Shown here piece by piece: positions 17,831 to 25,979 of a DNA stretch of 64,000 nucleotides. Position numbers and translations under genes: made by a program. This stretch comes from Stieleria tagensis (GTDB taxonomy: Bacteria; Planctomycetota; Planctomycetia; Pirellulales; Pirellulaceae): the NCBI RefSeq assembly GCF_024129865.1, contig NZ_JAMYFE010000019.1, positions 1 through 64,000 on the forward strand. Direction: 5' to 3'. Below the pieces are notes generated by a model. It worked only from the letters and a program-made list of their open reading frames with translations. It was not told the origin of the DNA and made no database searches. How positions within the stretch are numbered: the stretch's first letter is position 1; each line of letters starts with the position of its first letter.

Positions 17831-19858
17831 CTAAGGTCGTTTTTCAAGCTTTCCGCGAAGCGTGATTTGGTTTGTTCCTCGACGGACCAGGATTTCGAAT
17901 TCGTCGCCTGGCAAATGATTGCGGACCCACGACAACACGTCTGCGGTTGTTCGGATCGTTGATTTGCCAATGCGCTGGATTTGATCGTCGATTTGCAAAC
18001 CCGCTATCGATGCCGGCCCACCCTCGGTCACCTCTGTGACCTGGACCACGCCGCTGCGGACAGAAATCCGAATTCCCAAAAACGCCGTCATCTGACGACG
18101 AATCTCGACTCGAGCATCCGTTTCCGCATAGCTTGGTCGCTGTGAACGCACCGCCAACTGGAATGCCACTTCTGAAACCATATCGGTTAAACGGGTTAGG
18201 TTCCCGAAATCGATTTTGTCGAAATCATCAGATGGGCGGTGATAGTCGTTATGCAGGCCCGTAAAAAAGAACAGCACCGGAACACCGACCCGATAAAACG
18301 ATTGATGATCGCTGGGCCCGTATCCGCTGGCAACTTTAAACAAATCGAAACCAAATCCACGGTTGACCGATTCGACCAATGCATCCAGACCATCGGCGGT
18401 GCCAGTGCCGTAAATGGTCAATTCGTTGTCACGCAAACGTCCGACCATGTCCAAGTTGATCATCGCTACGGTGTTCTCGATCGGTAACACCGGGTTTTCG
18501 ACATAGGTCTGGCTACCGACCAATCCACGTTCTTCACCGGTGAACCCGATGAACAAGAATGTCCGGTGTGACGGGGCAGTGCTCAATCGTTTTGAAAGTT
18601 CGCCGGCACACGCTAGCATTGTCGCCGTGCCGCTCGCATTGTCGTCAGCGCCGTTGTGCACCGCGATCGTCCCCGGTGCCATCGACGCATAACCGCCCAT
18701 ACCAACATGGTCGTAGTGTGCGCCAATCACGACCACTTGCGATGCCAACGGCCCTTTGCCAGGCAAGCGTCCGATCACGTTGTCGCTGACCGTTGCGGCC
18801 GGTTTCAGATCGACTGAAACCGTTGCAGTCACCTGGTCCAGCGCTCGGCTGGCCGGTTGATAGGTTTCGTCGATTTGCTTTTCAATCTGTTCCAGCCCTG
18901 GTTGGCCGGACGACCGCAGGAGTTTGTCGGCTAGATCACGTGCGATCGAGGCAACAGGGATCATTTTGGTTTGATTGGTTTGAGTCCCCGCTTCGCTCAA
19001 ACCCAGTACGCCGCGCTGGGCTGAATCAAGATCAGCTTGCATCGCTTTGATCAGCTGATCGATCCCGGCGATCTTGGCTTCGGCCGCCGCACGATTCTTT
19101 ACCGCCTCGGCAGGCAGGTCGACCAGCAATTTTGCGAGCGTTTGTTTGCGGTCTTCTTCTTGATCGATTCGCTGTTGTTCTTTTTCGACCGTTTGGCGTG
19201 TGCTGGCGGGGTCGTTGACGATCAGCACCGCTTTGGCACCATGCTCGATCGCGTTGGCAATTTTTGTCGCAAAATAGGCGTGGCGCGTGTTTTTGACTCC
19301 GTCAAACGGACTGTCGGGATCGCTGGAACCGGGTTCCTTTCTCAGCACCATGACGATCGAGTCTTGGGCATTGATCGATTGGAAATCGTCATAGGAATGA
19401 GTCGCTGATGTGATTCCATAACCGGCGAAAACGACTGGGCCGGTGACCGATCCGACTTCTTGGCCGATTGCCAGCGGCCCAAATCCGTCGCCCAATTTGG
19501 CGTCAATGGAATTCCCGTCGGCCAGTTGGAAACGGCACTGGTTGTTGTCAGCGCTGCGGACTTCGCTACCGATCGCGATTTTGACCGACTGAAACGGTTG
19601 GCCGTCAACCGAGTCCATTTGTAGGCCAATGCCGCGCATGCGATCGGCCAAATAGTCACGCGCGACGACGATGGTTTCGTCGGTCACACTGCGTCCCCGG
19701 AGTTCATCCGAGGCTAGGAACTGGATGTCATCTCGCAGCGAATCGGTCACAGTCACTGGCGGCTGAGCAATGACGGCACCGAGCCAGGGAACGAGCATCA
19801 ACAGCAGTGAAAGCAGCGCAGAGAGAGCCGGGGCAGCGGAGAGTCTAAAGTACGGCAT
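17831..19858 (-). CDS. Exported M28 aminopeptidase with PA-like insertion and PDZ domain
   Basis: This 675-residue metallopeptidase has a signal peptide (residues about 8-32), a protease-associated-like region (about 90-310) and an M28 catalytic core with the zinc-ligand pattern intact: HYDHVG (H381, D383), NGADDNASG (D405), GEERGLVGSQ (E442/E443), MINLDMVG (D470) and SDHQSF. A C-terminal PDZ domain covers about 590-670 (VTEGGPASIAGLQIDDQIQ). The family removes N-terminal residues from peptides with two zinc ions, here in the periplasm or outside. PDZ fusion suggests that substrates or partners are recognised by C-terminal tails. It is separated by about 220 bp from the OmpH/Skp start, so it is probably a separate transcription unit. 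Confidence 0.93.
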   Translation of the reverse strand: MPYFRLSAAPALSALLSLLLMLVPWLGAVIAQPPVTVTDSLRDDIQFLASDELRGRSVTDETIVVARDYLADRMRGIGLQMDSVDGQPFQSVKIAIGSEVRSADNNQCRFQLADGNSIDAKLGDGFGPLAIGQEVGSVTGPVVFAGYGITSATHSYDDFQSINAQDSIVMVLRKEPGSSDPDSPFDGVKNTRHAYFATKIANAIEHGAKAVLIVNDPASTRQTVEKEQQRIDQEEDRKQTLAKLLVDLPAEAVKNRAAAEAKIAGIDQLIKAMQADLDSAQRGVLGLSEAGTQTNQTKMIPVASIARDLADKLLRSSGQPGLEQIEKQIDETYQPASRALDQVTATVSVDLKPAATVSDNVIGRLPGKGPLASQVVVIGAHYDHVGMGGYASMAPGTIAVHNGADDNASGTATMLACAGELSKRLSTAPSHRTFLFIGFTGEERGLVGSQTYVENPVLPIENTVAMINLDMVGRLRDNELTIYGTGTADGLDALVESVNRGFGFDLFKVASGYGPSDHQSFYRVGVPVLFFFTGLHNDYHRPSDDFDKIDFGNLTRLTDMVSEVAFQLAVRSQRPSYAETDARVEIRRQMTAFLGIRISVRSGVVQVTEVTEGGPASIAGLQIDDQIQRIGKSTIRTTADVLSWVRNHLPGDEFEILVRRGTNQITLRGKLEKRP

Positions 19859-19966
19859 GCGCTAGTCTGTTCTGTCTGTTGTTTTGATGAGAGCCGCCTC
19901 TCTCGCCTGTTGAAGCTGCGTTTGGATCACAACCCGATTGGTTAATGAGCGTTTGCGTTTTTTCAC

Positions 19967-20028
19967 AACCCGACGCGTGAGCGAGGGATTTGGCGTGTTA
20001 ACGGAACCCCTCGCTCACGCGTCGGGTT
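19967..20028. repeat. Palindromic family A, copy 1
   Basis: Perfect 21-bp inverted repeat, arms 19967-19987 and 20008-20028, loop 20 bases. The arms share AACCCGACGCGT and GCGAGGG with copies at 25838-25893, 36120-36181 and 41074-41135. Located between the M28 peptidase and secDF. Confidence 0.92.
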
Positions 20029-20082
20029 AGGAAAACCAATGTCTCACGCAAAGGCGAAATTTCACAACAATCGCGGGAGGGG

Positions 20083-20111
20083 TAAAAGTCGTCACTCGCT
20101 GCAATGACGAC
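20083..20111 (-). terminator. Probable terminator of secDF
   Basis: On the minus strand GTCGTCA and TGACGAC form a 7-bp stem around a 10-base loop, followed by TTTTA, about 40 bases after the secDF stop. Confidence 0.65.
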
Positions 20112-20149
20112 ACTAAAAAACTGCGTGGCATCCGCCCACAGGCGGTCGA

Positions 20150-23100
20150 CTAAACCGTTTCCGCAGCGGGTTGATTACGGCTGACCAGCCACAACAGGAT
20201 CGGGCTGGCAACGAAGATCGAACTGTAGGTACCGACCAACACACCGACAACCAATGCGAATGCAAAGGCGTGAATGCCTTCCCCGCCAAAGGCGTATAAC
20301 AGCAGCACAACGATCAACGTGGTCAACGATGTCAGCAACGTCCGGCTAAGCGTTTGATTGATGCTGGTGTTGACCATTTCACTGGTCAGACGCGGTGCCT
20401 TGCCCTTGGTTTCGCGGATGCGGTCAAACACCACGATCGTGTCGTTCAACGAGTAACCGATGATCGTCAACAAGGCCGCAACCACGGTCAAGCTGATTTT
20501 GAATGGATCGATCAATAGGAATCCGAGAGCGTCGGCAACGTAGTAACTGATCGCGATCGCACCGAGAGTGATCAACACGTCATGCACCAGGGCGGCGACA
20601 GCGGCAAAGCCATAGACGACGCGTTGGAAACGGAACCAGATGTACAGAATGATGACCATCAAACTTGCGAACAGGGCCACCAAGGCACGTCCGATCATTT
20701 GACCCGCCACCCGAGCTCCGACGCTGCTACTGCTGACCCAAACCGGTTCATTGCCAAGCGACGTTTCGACGGCGGCCATCACTCGGTCAGCGTTGTCATT
20801 GCCCATCGGCAACGTGACACGCCACGCGGCAAACGGCAGACTCGAACCTACCTTCCACTTTTCCGACCCTTCACCGCTGGGAACCAATTCGACGGCTCGT
20901 TCGTTCAGTGGAATATTCAATTTGTCCGCGGCTTCTTTCATGCGTTTGATCAACGTGGTCCCACTGATCAGGGCATCCGTTTTCGACCCATCGACACCAA
21001 AGGTGATTTCGCGAACGGCAGACTCGCCGGCATCAATTGCCGGGGCATTGTCGTCAGCAGCCGGTGTTTCGGCTGGTGATTCTGTTTCCGCTGGGGGCTC
21101 CGTTGCGCTCTCTGCCGGCTGGACCGTATCCAACTCGATTTCGGTTTCGGTTTCGTCCTGCATCGCGGTCAATCGGATACCGTTGGTATCGGCACTGATC
21201 GCCGAGGTTTGCGCGGCACTTGGAGCGATGCTGATGTCGTAGGTCACCAGATCGACAGACGGTTCGTTGGCAAATGCCTCGACGACGCGAGTTTGCAAGT
21301 CTTCGACCGATTCGATCGACGAGTCGACTTTGTAGACCGTGCCTTCGTCGGCACCTTCCATGGTCACACCATTGACCGTGAATTGAACGGGCGAACCGTT
21401 TTCTTCACCGATTCCGGCGCCAACGATTCGTCGAATTTCTTCGGTGCTGGTGGTTTCATTGACACGAAACTGAACTGACGAACCACCGGCAAAGTCGATA
21501 TCCAGAATGCCGCTGCCGCGGGCGACCAGCGAGGCAACGCCCACCAGCATCAAGATGGCCGAGAGCGTCAACGCAATCTTGCTCTTGCCGATGAAATCCA
21601 GCACACCATCACCCGAGAGGGATTGGCGGAGACTGTTGACACTGTCGGACATACTGAGAGTCAGTTTGTTGTGACGTTCGGCGATATCGAACAACGTGCG
21701 CGACATGTAGATTGCGGTGAACATCGAGTACAGGATGCCCAGGATCAACGTCACAGCAAAGCCGCGGATCTGGTCGGTACCAATCGCGTACAACACGATC
21801 GCGGTGAACAAGGTTGTCAGGTTGGCGTCGACAATCGTCACCGTGGCTTTGGCAAAACCGTTGCGGATTGCCATCCGGTCTTTGGCACCTTTCTTGATCT
21901 CCTCGCGAATCCGCTCGAAAATCAACACATTTGCGTCGACCGACATACCGACGGTCAACACAAGACCGGCCAATCCAGGCAGGGTCAGCGGTTGGTTGAT
22001 CAATACCATGCTGGCCAGAATCATGCCCAGGTTCAGCACCAGGGCCAAGCAAGCGATCATGCCGGCGAAACGGTAGTAATACAGGATGAATAGCAGCACC
22101 AGCAGCAGGGAGACGCCGATTGCCATCACCCCTTTGCGGATGGTATCGGCACCCAGCGTGGCATCGATTTGATTCTTGGCGATCGGCTGTTTTGTCAGTG
22201 CCGCAGGCAGCTGGCCGGCTTTGAGCACATCGACCAGCGATTTGACTTCTTGAGTCGTGAAGTTGCCTGTGATTCGACCTTGCTTACTGATCGGTTGCAA
22301 AATGTTGGGTGCCGATAACAGGTGATCGTCCATCACGATTCCCAGTTGTCGTTGTCGATTGCCCTGCGGTGCGTTTTCGGTGGTCAACACACGGAATTTT
22401 CCGCTGCCCGCATCGGTCAGGTTAAACGCAACCGCTGGAGCACCCTGTTCATCGAACGTCGTCGAGCTAAACGCCAGGTCTTCGCCGGTCACGTCAATAT
22501 TGGGATCGATGATCATCAGGATCTCTAACCCCGACATGTTCTGTTGGTCGACCCATTGGGCTTGTAGCAATTCGCCATCGCGACCTTGCACGCCCGCGGG
22601 CAAATCCAGCATCTCTCCGGTGTCCGGATTTCGCACGATGGCGTTGCCGACGTTGACGCGGAAGGGAGCGGTTTCGTCCGACTTGGTAACCGTTTCGCGG
22701 TCAACGATCGCCCAGCGTCCGACCACGTCTCCATTGACGTCTTGAATCACTTCATTCATGCGAATCGCACGGTCTGGTGAATTCGCTTGTTCTTCCGCCA
22801 GGTCGATCACGTGCTGGTGATCGGTACGGTTGGCGACGATCGCAAATCGCAAGATCCCGGCTTGCTCCAAGATCTCTTCGATCTGAGCCACTTCCCGCTG
22901 GTCGACTTCGGGAATGATGATTTCGATTTGCGAATCACCATACGGGCGGATCATGATTTCCCGCGTGCCGCTGGGATTGATGCGGTTGGTCAGTGGGCCG
23001 ACCAGATCCTGCGATTTAATCGAACTGGCTTCCCCGTCGGCGGTGGGATTACTTTTGGACGGATCAATTTCATAGACCAGAATCGTGCCGCCTCGCAGGT

Positions 23101-23449
23101 CAACACCCTGTTTGGGTAGGCTCGTGCAGAGCACAACGATACTAGCGGTGATCGCAAACAGGACAAATCCGATTCGCGTCGAATGCGTCGGCATTTTCAG
23201 CTGCTTGGCCAAAAAACCGCCCAGCATGAACGGCAACACCAAAACGGCGATGGCACCGGCAAGCCATCCGAGCTGTGTCCAGGAGACACCTTTATCGGCT
23301 TCCGCTTGGGCAAGCAAGTTGCTGGGAAGCGCGTCGCCGATCCATCCGCTGATCGAAGCGAGATCGATCGTTGACATCAGATCGGTCAGCGGTTGAGCAA
23401 GTGAAAGGCAGTCCATCGTTGGTAGTTTCGCAGTCGAGGGTGGATGCAT
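20150..23449 (-). CDS. secDF: Protein translocase subunit SecD-SecF fusion
   Basis: This 1099-residue inner-membrane protein joins both RND-type export factors, which use the proton gradient to pull proteins through SecYEG. The SecD part has the first periplasmic domain start GVDLRGGTILVYEID and membrane segments with LVLTVGMSVDANVLIFERIREE. The SecF part starts near residue 600 with LDIDFAGGSSVQFRVNE and ends with membrane segments including IIGYSLNDTIVVFDRIRE. Between the SecF periplasmic strands, roughly residues 770-815, lies an acidic Pro/Ala/Glu-rich stretch (ATEPPAETESPAETP) that is unusual and probably a flexible linker. SecD-SecF fusions are known in Bacillus and planctomycetes. yajC lies 109 bp upstream on the same strand, the classical order. 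An internal ATG at 23416 is an alternative start. Confidence 0.96.
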   Translation of the reverse strand: MHPPSTAKLPTMDCLSLAQPLTDLMSTIDLASISGWIGDALPSNLLAQAEADKGVSWTQLGWLAGAIAVLVLPFMLGGFLAKQLKMPTHSTRIGFVLFAITASIVVLCTSLPKQGVDLRGGTILVYEIDPSKSNPTADGEASSIKSQDLVGPLTNRINPSGTREIMIRPYGDSQIEIIIPEVDQREVAQIEEILEQAGILRFAIVANRTDHQHVIDLAEEQANSPDRAIRMNEVIQDVNGDVVGRWAIVDRETVTKSDETAPFRVNVGNAIVRNPDTGEMLDLPAGVQGRDGELLQAQWVDQQNMSGLEILMIIDPNIDVTGEDLAFSSTTFDEQGAPAVAFNLTDAGSGKFRVLTTENAPQGNRQRQLGIVMDDHLLSAPNILQPISKQGRITGNFTTQEVKSLVDVLKAGQLPAALTKQPIAKNQIDATLGADTIRKGVMAIGVSLLLVLLFILYYYRFAGMIACLALVLNLGMILASMVLINQPLTLPGLAGLVLTVGMSVDANVLIFERIREEIKKGAKDRMAIRNGFAKATVTIVDANLTTLFTAIVLYAIGTDQIRGFAVTLILGILYSMFTAIYMSRTLFDIAERHNKLTLSMSDSVNSLRQSLSGDGVLDFIGKSKIALTLSAILMLVGVASLVARGSGILDIDFAGGSSVQFRVNETTSTEEIRRIVGAGIGEENGSPVQFTVNGVTMEGADEGTVYKVDSSIESVEDLQTRVVEAFANEPSVDLVTYDISIAPSAAQTSAISADTNGIRLTAMQDETETEIELDTVQPAESATEPPAETESPAETPAADDNAPAIDAGESAVREITFGVDGSKTDALISGTTLIKRMKEAADKLNIPLNERAVELVPSGEGSEKWKVGSSLPFAAWRVTLPMGNDNADRVMAAVETSLGNEPVWVSSSSVGARVAGQMIGRALVALFASLMVIILYIWFRFQRVVYGFAAVAALVHDVLITLGAIAISYYVADALGFLLIDPFKISLTVVAALLTIIGYSLNDTIVVFDRIRETKGKAPRLTSEMVNTSINQTLSRTLLTSLTTLIVVLLLYAFGGEGIHAFAFALVVGVLVGTYSSIFVASPILLWLVSRNQPAAETV

Positions 23450-23558
23450 TCGGGGGCGAATGCAGATGTGGGAAGTGGGTCGCTAGGGCCAAATCGATTG
23501 GCTAAGGGCGACACAGTGAGTGTCCGGTGGATTCGGCGTCAGGCCAGATATATTGGTT

Positions 23559-23963
23559 TCACGAGTCGTCCTTGGAAGCCTCTTTGCTGGGTTTGTCGCT
23601 GACGACCGTCAACGCCCAGCGGCTGACTTTGACACGCAGCGTGCCGTTGTCATCTAGTCGAATCGTGATCACATCGCTGTCGCTCGGTGCACTGACGACA
23701 GTGCCATGCAGTCCGCCGCTCGTGATCACCCGGTCATTCTTGGTGATCGCTGACAGGCGTTTCGCTTCAGCGGCCTTGCGGCGGCGTTCCGGTCCGATCA
23801 GAGTCAAATAGAAGATCAACATGATCCCCGCGATCGGGAACAGCGGATTTTCCATCAACTGCAGGATCAACGGTTTGTCGCCAGCGGCTGCCGGCGCTGC
23901 ATCGTCGCCCAGAAACAACTTGAAATCCCACAGCATTCCCACAATCGGGCGCAGGGACGTCAT
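23559..23963 (-). CDS. yajC: Preprotein translocase accessory subunit YajC
   Basis: YajC associates with SecDF in the inner membrane. The core is one membrane segment (FPIAGIMLIFYLTLI) followed by the family signature with RRKAAEAKRLSAITKNDRV, the conserved glycine turn ITSGGLHGTVVS and a small beta domain. The frame is open to 24212, which would give 217 residues; YajC is normally about 110. ATG 23963 (134 residues) is preferred on length, but no Shine-Dalgarno decides it. The extended N-terminus might still be real, since it is hydrophobic in part. It is the first gene of the yajC-secDF unit and diverges from the aminotransferase gene across about 290 bp in which no clear promoter was recognised. 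Confidence 0.88.
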   Translation of the reverse strand: MTSLRPIVGMLWDFKLFLGDDAAPAAAGDKPLILQLMENPLFPIAGIMLIFYLTLIGPERRRKAAEAKRLSAITKNDRVITSGGLHGTVVSAPSDSDVITIRLDDNGTLRVKVSRWALTVVSDKPSKEASKDDS

Positions 23964-24249
23964 TAATTCGAATGAAGACAAACTGGCTAACAAGGAAGGT
24001 TCGAATTGAGTTAAAGGTTGGATCACAATCCGGACCAAATGGGTTCTAATCTGCCAATTCTGGGACGCCGCTGCCGCGTTCGAGGCAACGCTCGCCGATG
24101 ACGTGATGGCATCGACCCCAGAAACGACAGTTTCCGGCAAGCAAAATACAAGTGCGGCATGATATGGAAGCCCAAAATTGGTCACAAGCCCAGCCAAGGG
24201 CGAAGTCGTCAAGCTTTCGCCACACTTTTCCCATATGGATGCCGCTCGG

Positions 24250-25491
24250 ATGACAAATCAGCCCCTTCCTGATCGCTCCAGATTACCCATGCCCCCAGCG
24301 GGTGCTCGCCAGCGGCAGCCGCCTGCTGTGCCCGATTCGCCATTGTTTCCTGCTTGGCCGCCACAGTGGCCGGAGATCGCCGAATCGGTTGCAGAGTCGA
24401 TTGCCAGCGGAAATTGGGGGCGATATCAAGGACCGGCCGCCGTCGAATTGGCCGACCAGCTTTGCCAATTGACCGCATCGAAACGCTGCCGATTGACCAG
24501 CAGCGGTTCGGTCGCAGTCGAATTGGCACTTCGCAGCGTCGGCGTTCTGCCCGGCGATCAAGTGATCTGTTGCGGCTACGATTATCCAGGAAACTTTCGT
24601 GCCATCGAGCTGTTGGGAGCCCGCCCGCTGCTGGTTGATGCCGATCCCGCTGGTTTTTCAATCGATCCCGGCCAGCTAGATGAAGTGTCGGACTCGCGTG
24701 TTCGAGCGGTGTTGGTGTCGCATTTGTACGGCATCCCCGCCCAGATCGCCTCGATTCGCAGCCTCTGTGATCGCCGGGGCTGGAAATTGGTCGAAGACGC
24801 CTGCCAAGTCCCCGGCATGTGGGTCGACGGACGCCCCGCCGCCGCCTGGGGCGACGTCGGTGTGTACAGCTTCGGTGGCAGCAAACCGCTGACCGCTGGA
24901 ACCGGCGGGGCTTTGCTGACAAATGATGATTCAGTGGCCAGTAAATGGAACGTGTTGTTGGATCGCCCCAGCAACGCCATGCCTCTAAGCGAATTGCAGG
25001 CCGCCGCGCTGCTGCCACAACTGCTGCGTCTCGAGCAATGCAATCAAATCCGACACGAAACGACGCAGTTTCTGCTCAACGCCGTCGATTGGCTGCGGGA
25101 TGCCGTCGGGGACCTGCAGCCAGTCTGTGGCGCCACCTGCTACAAATTGGCCGCCAACGTCAACGCCGCACCGGGGTCTGTCCCCGCAGGTGTACCGGGG
25201 TCTGTCCCCGCAGGAGCACCGGGGTCTGTCCCCGGGAGAGATCACGCGGGTGCACCGGGGTCTGTCCCCGGGAGAGATCATTTGCTGGCAATGCTTGTTG
25301 CGCGGGGGCTGCCGGTCGGCGCTGGTTATCGCTCGATGCACCGCAGCAGTGACCGTCGCTGTGGAAAAGTGGGACAACTCGGTCGCTGTCGGATCCTGGG
25401 CGAACAACTCTGCCTGTTCGACCACTCGATGCTGCTGGCGACCGGCGAGCAGCGTGAACGCCTAGCGGCAGCGTTGAAGCTCCCCCAATAA
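24250..25491 (+). CDS. DegT/DnrJ/EryC1/StrS-family PLP aminotransferase with repeat insertion
   Basis: This protein belongs to the sugar aminotransferase family that acts on nucleotide-linked keto sugars. Landmarks are GRYQGPAAVELADQL, the TSSGSVAVELAL cofactor region, EDACQVPG, and the Schiff-base lysine K212 in SFGGSKPLTAGTGG. Residues about 307-344 are a low-complexity insertion of APGSVPAG / APGSVPGRDH units made of hairpin DNA repeats (25168-25281), placed between the small-domain strand CYKLAANVNA and LLAMLVARGLPVGAGY. The start is uncertain: ATG 24250 is used, 24235 and 24178 are also open. The partner could be the GnnA-like dehydrogenase 10 kb away, making it a GnnB candidate, or an unrelated sugar pathway. 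That link is inference only. Confidence 0.82.
   Translation: MTNQPLPDRSRLPMPPAGARQRQPPAVPDSPLFPAWPPQWPEIAESVAESIASGNWGRYQGPAAVELADQLCQLTASKRCRLTSSGSVAVELALRSVGVLPGDQVICCGYDYPGNFRAIELLGARPLLVDADPAGFSIDPGQLDEVSDSRVRAVLVSHLYGIPAQIASIRSLCDRRGWKLVEDACQVPGMWVDGRPAAAWGDVGVYSFGGSKPLTAGTGGALLTNDDSVASKWNVLLDRPSNAMPLSELQAAALLPQLLRLEQCNQIRHETTQFLLNAVDWLRDAVGDLQPVCGATCYKLAANVNAAPGSVPAGVPGSVPAGAPGSVPGRDHAGAPGSVPGRDHLLAMLVARGLPVGAGYRSMHRSSDRRCGKVGQLGRCRILGEQLCLFDHSMLLATGEQRERLAAALKLPQ
25168..25281 (+). repeat. Four hairpin repeats inside the aminotransferase gene
   Basis: Four copies of CACCGGGGTCTGTCCCCG-like units (starting at 25168, 25192, 25216 and 25252) encode the insertion. The core CGGGG-TCT-GTCCCCG is palindromic, so each can form a hairpin. 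The last two copies also share the tail GGGAGAGATCA. All units are multiples of three, so the frame stays open. Confidence 0.9.
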
Positions 25492-25686
25492 CCCGCGCGA
25501 TTGATGTCAAATGGTTGTTGGGGCTGCCCCTGTAATTACAGCGTGTTGAAGTTGCGTTTATGCGTCAGGCTATAGTTTTTGGTAACCCGAAGCATCAGTG
25601 TTGAAGCCAGCGCTAAACAGCCTTTTCAACTCAAATGACTCAGCAAATTGCTGCTTCGATCCCTTCACTCTCCCTTGGGAGAGTCG

Positions 25687-25739
25687 CATGCACTCAATCC
25701 CATCTCTACGCCAACGGCGTTCCATAGCTTAGCCCGGGG
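25687..25739 (+). repeat. Dispersed 53-nt intergenic repeat, copy 2
   Basis: Matches the reverse complement of 1-53 at 51 of 53 positions, ending in the same CCCGGGG block. Confidence 0.88.
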
Positions 25740-25783
25740 TCACTGCCGAACCTGCTGGAGGCAGGTTCGGCAGGAACCCCGGG
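25733..25783. repeat. Nested hairpin with 13-bp perfect stem
   Basis: Inner arms 25743-25755 and 25761-25773 (CTGCCGAACCTGC and its complement, 5-base loop) lie inside a second pair CCCGGGGT / ACCCCGGG (25733-25740 and 25776-25783). The outer pair fuses this hairpin with the end of the 53-nt repeat. Confidence 0.88.
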
Positions 25784-25837
25784 TGAACTGCACAAGCTCC
25801 AAGCGGGCGAGTGAATTGCTAGAGCGCTGGCTTCAAA

Positions 25838-25893
25838 ACGCGTCAGCGAGGGATCCCGTTGACACCCAAAATCCCTCGCTCACGCGTCGGGTT
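25838..25893. repeat. Palindromic family A, copy 2
   Basis: Arms 25838-25854 and 25871-25887 are 17-bp inverted repeats with one mismatch; the right side continues with the family sequence CGGGTT. The left side lacks the outer AACCCG, so the copy is slightly truncated. Confidence 0.88.
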
Positions 25894-25979
25894 ACCATAG
25901 AAACGCAACTTCAAAACTTACACTTCGCGTTTGCGATGCAATCAAACAGTCAGCGGCATTTAGCACCTGACCTGCTTAT

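Larger units (their letters stand above)
25546..25914. mobile_element. Candidate MITE-like composite element
   Basis: Perfect 14-bp inverted ends, TTGAAGTTGCGTTT at 25546-25559 and its reverse complement at 25901-25914, enclose 341 bases of palindromes without a coding gene. Related end sequence also precedes family A copies 1 (about 19910) and 4 (about 41034). No target-site duplication could be established, so mobility is inference. Confidence 0.45.
25492..25979. other. Intergenic stretch built of repeats
   Basis: No credible gene is present. The 129-codon frame at 25648-26037 runs through three repeat elements and is not protein-like. The stretch holds a composite element bounded by 14-bp inverted ends (25546-25559 and 25901-25914), the 53-nt dispersed repeat, a nested hairpin and family A copy 2. 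Confidence 0.8.
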
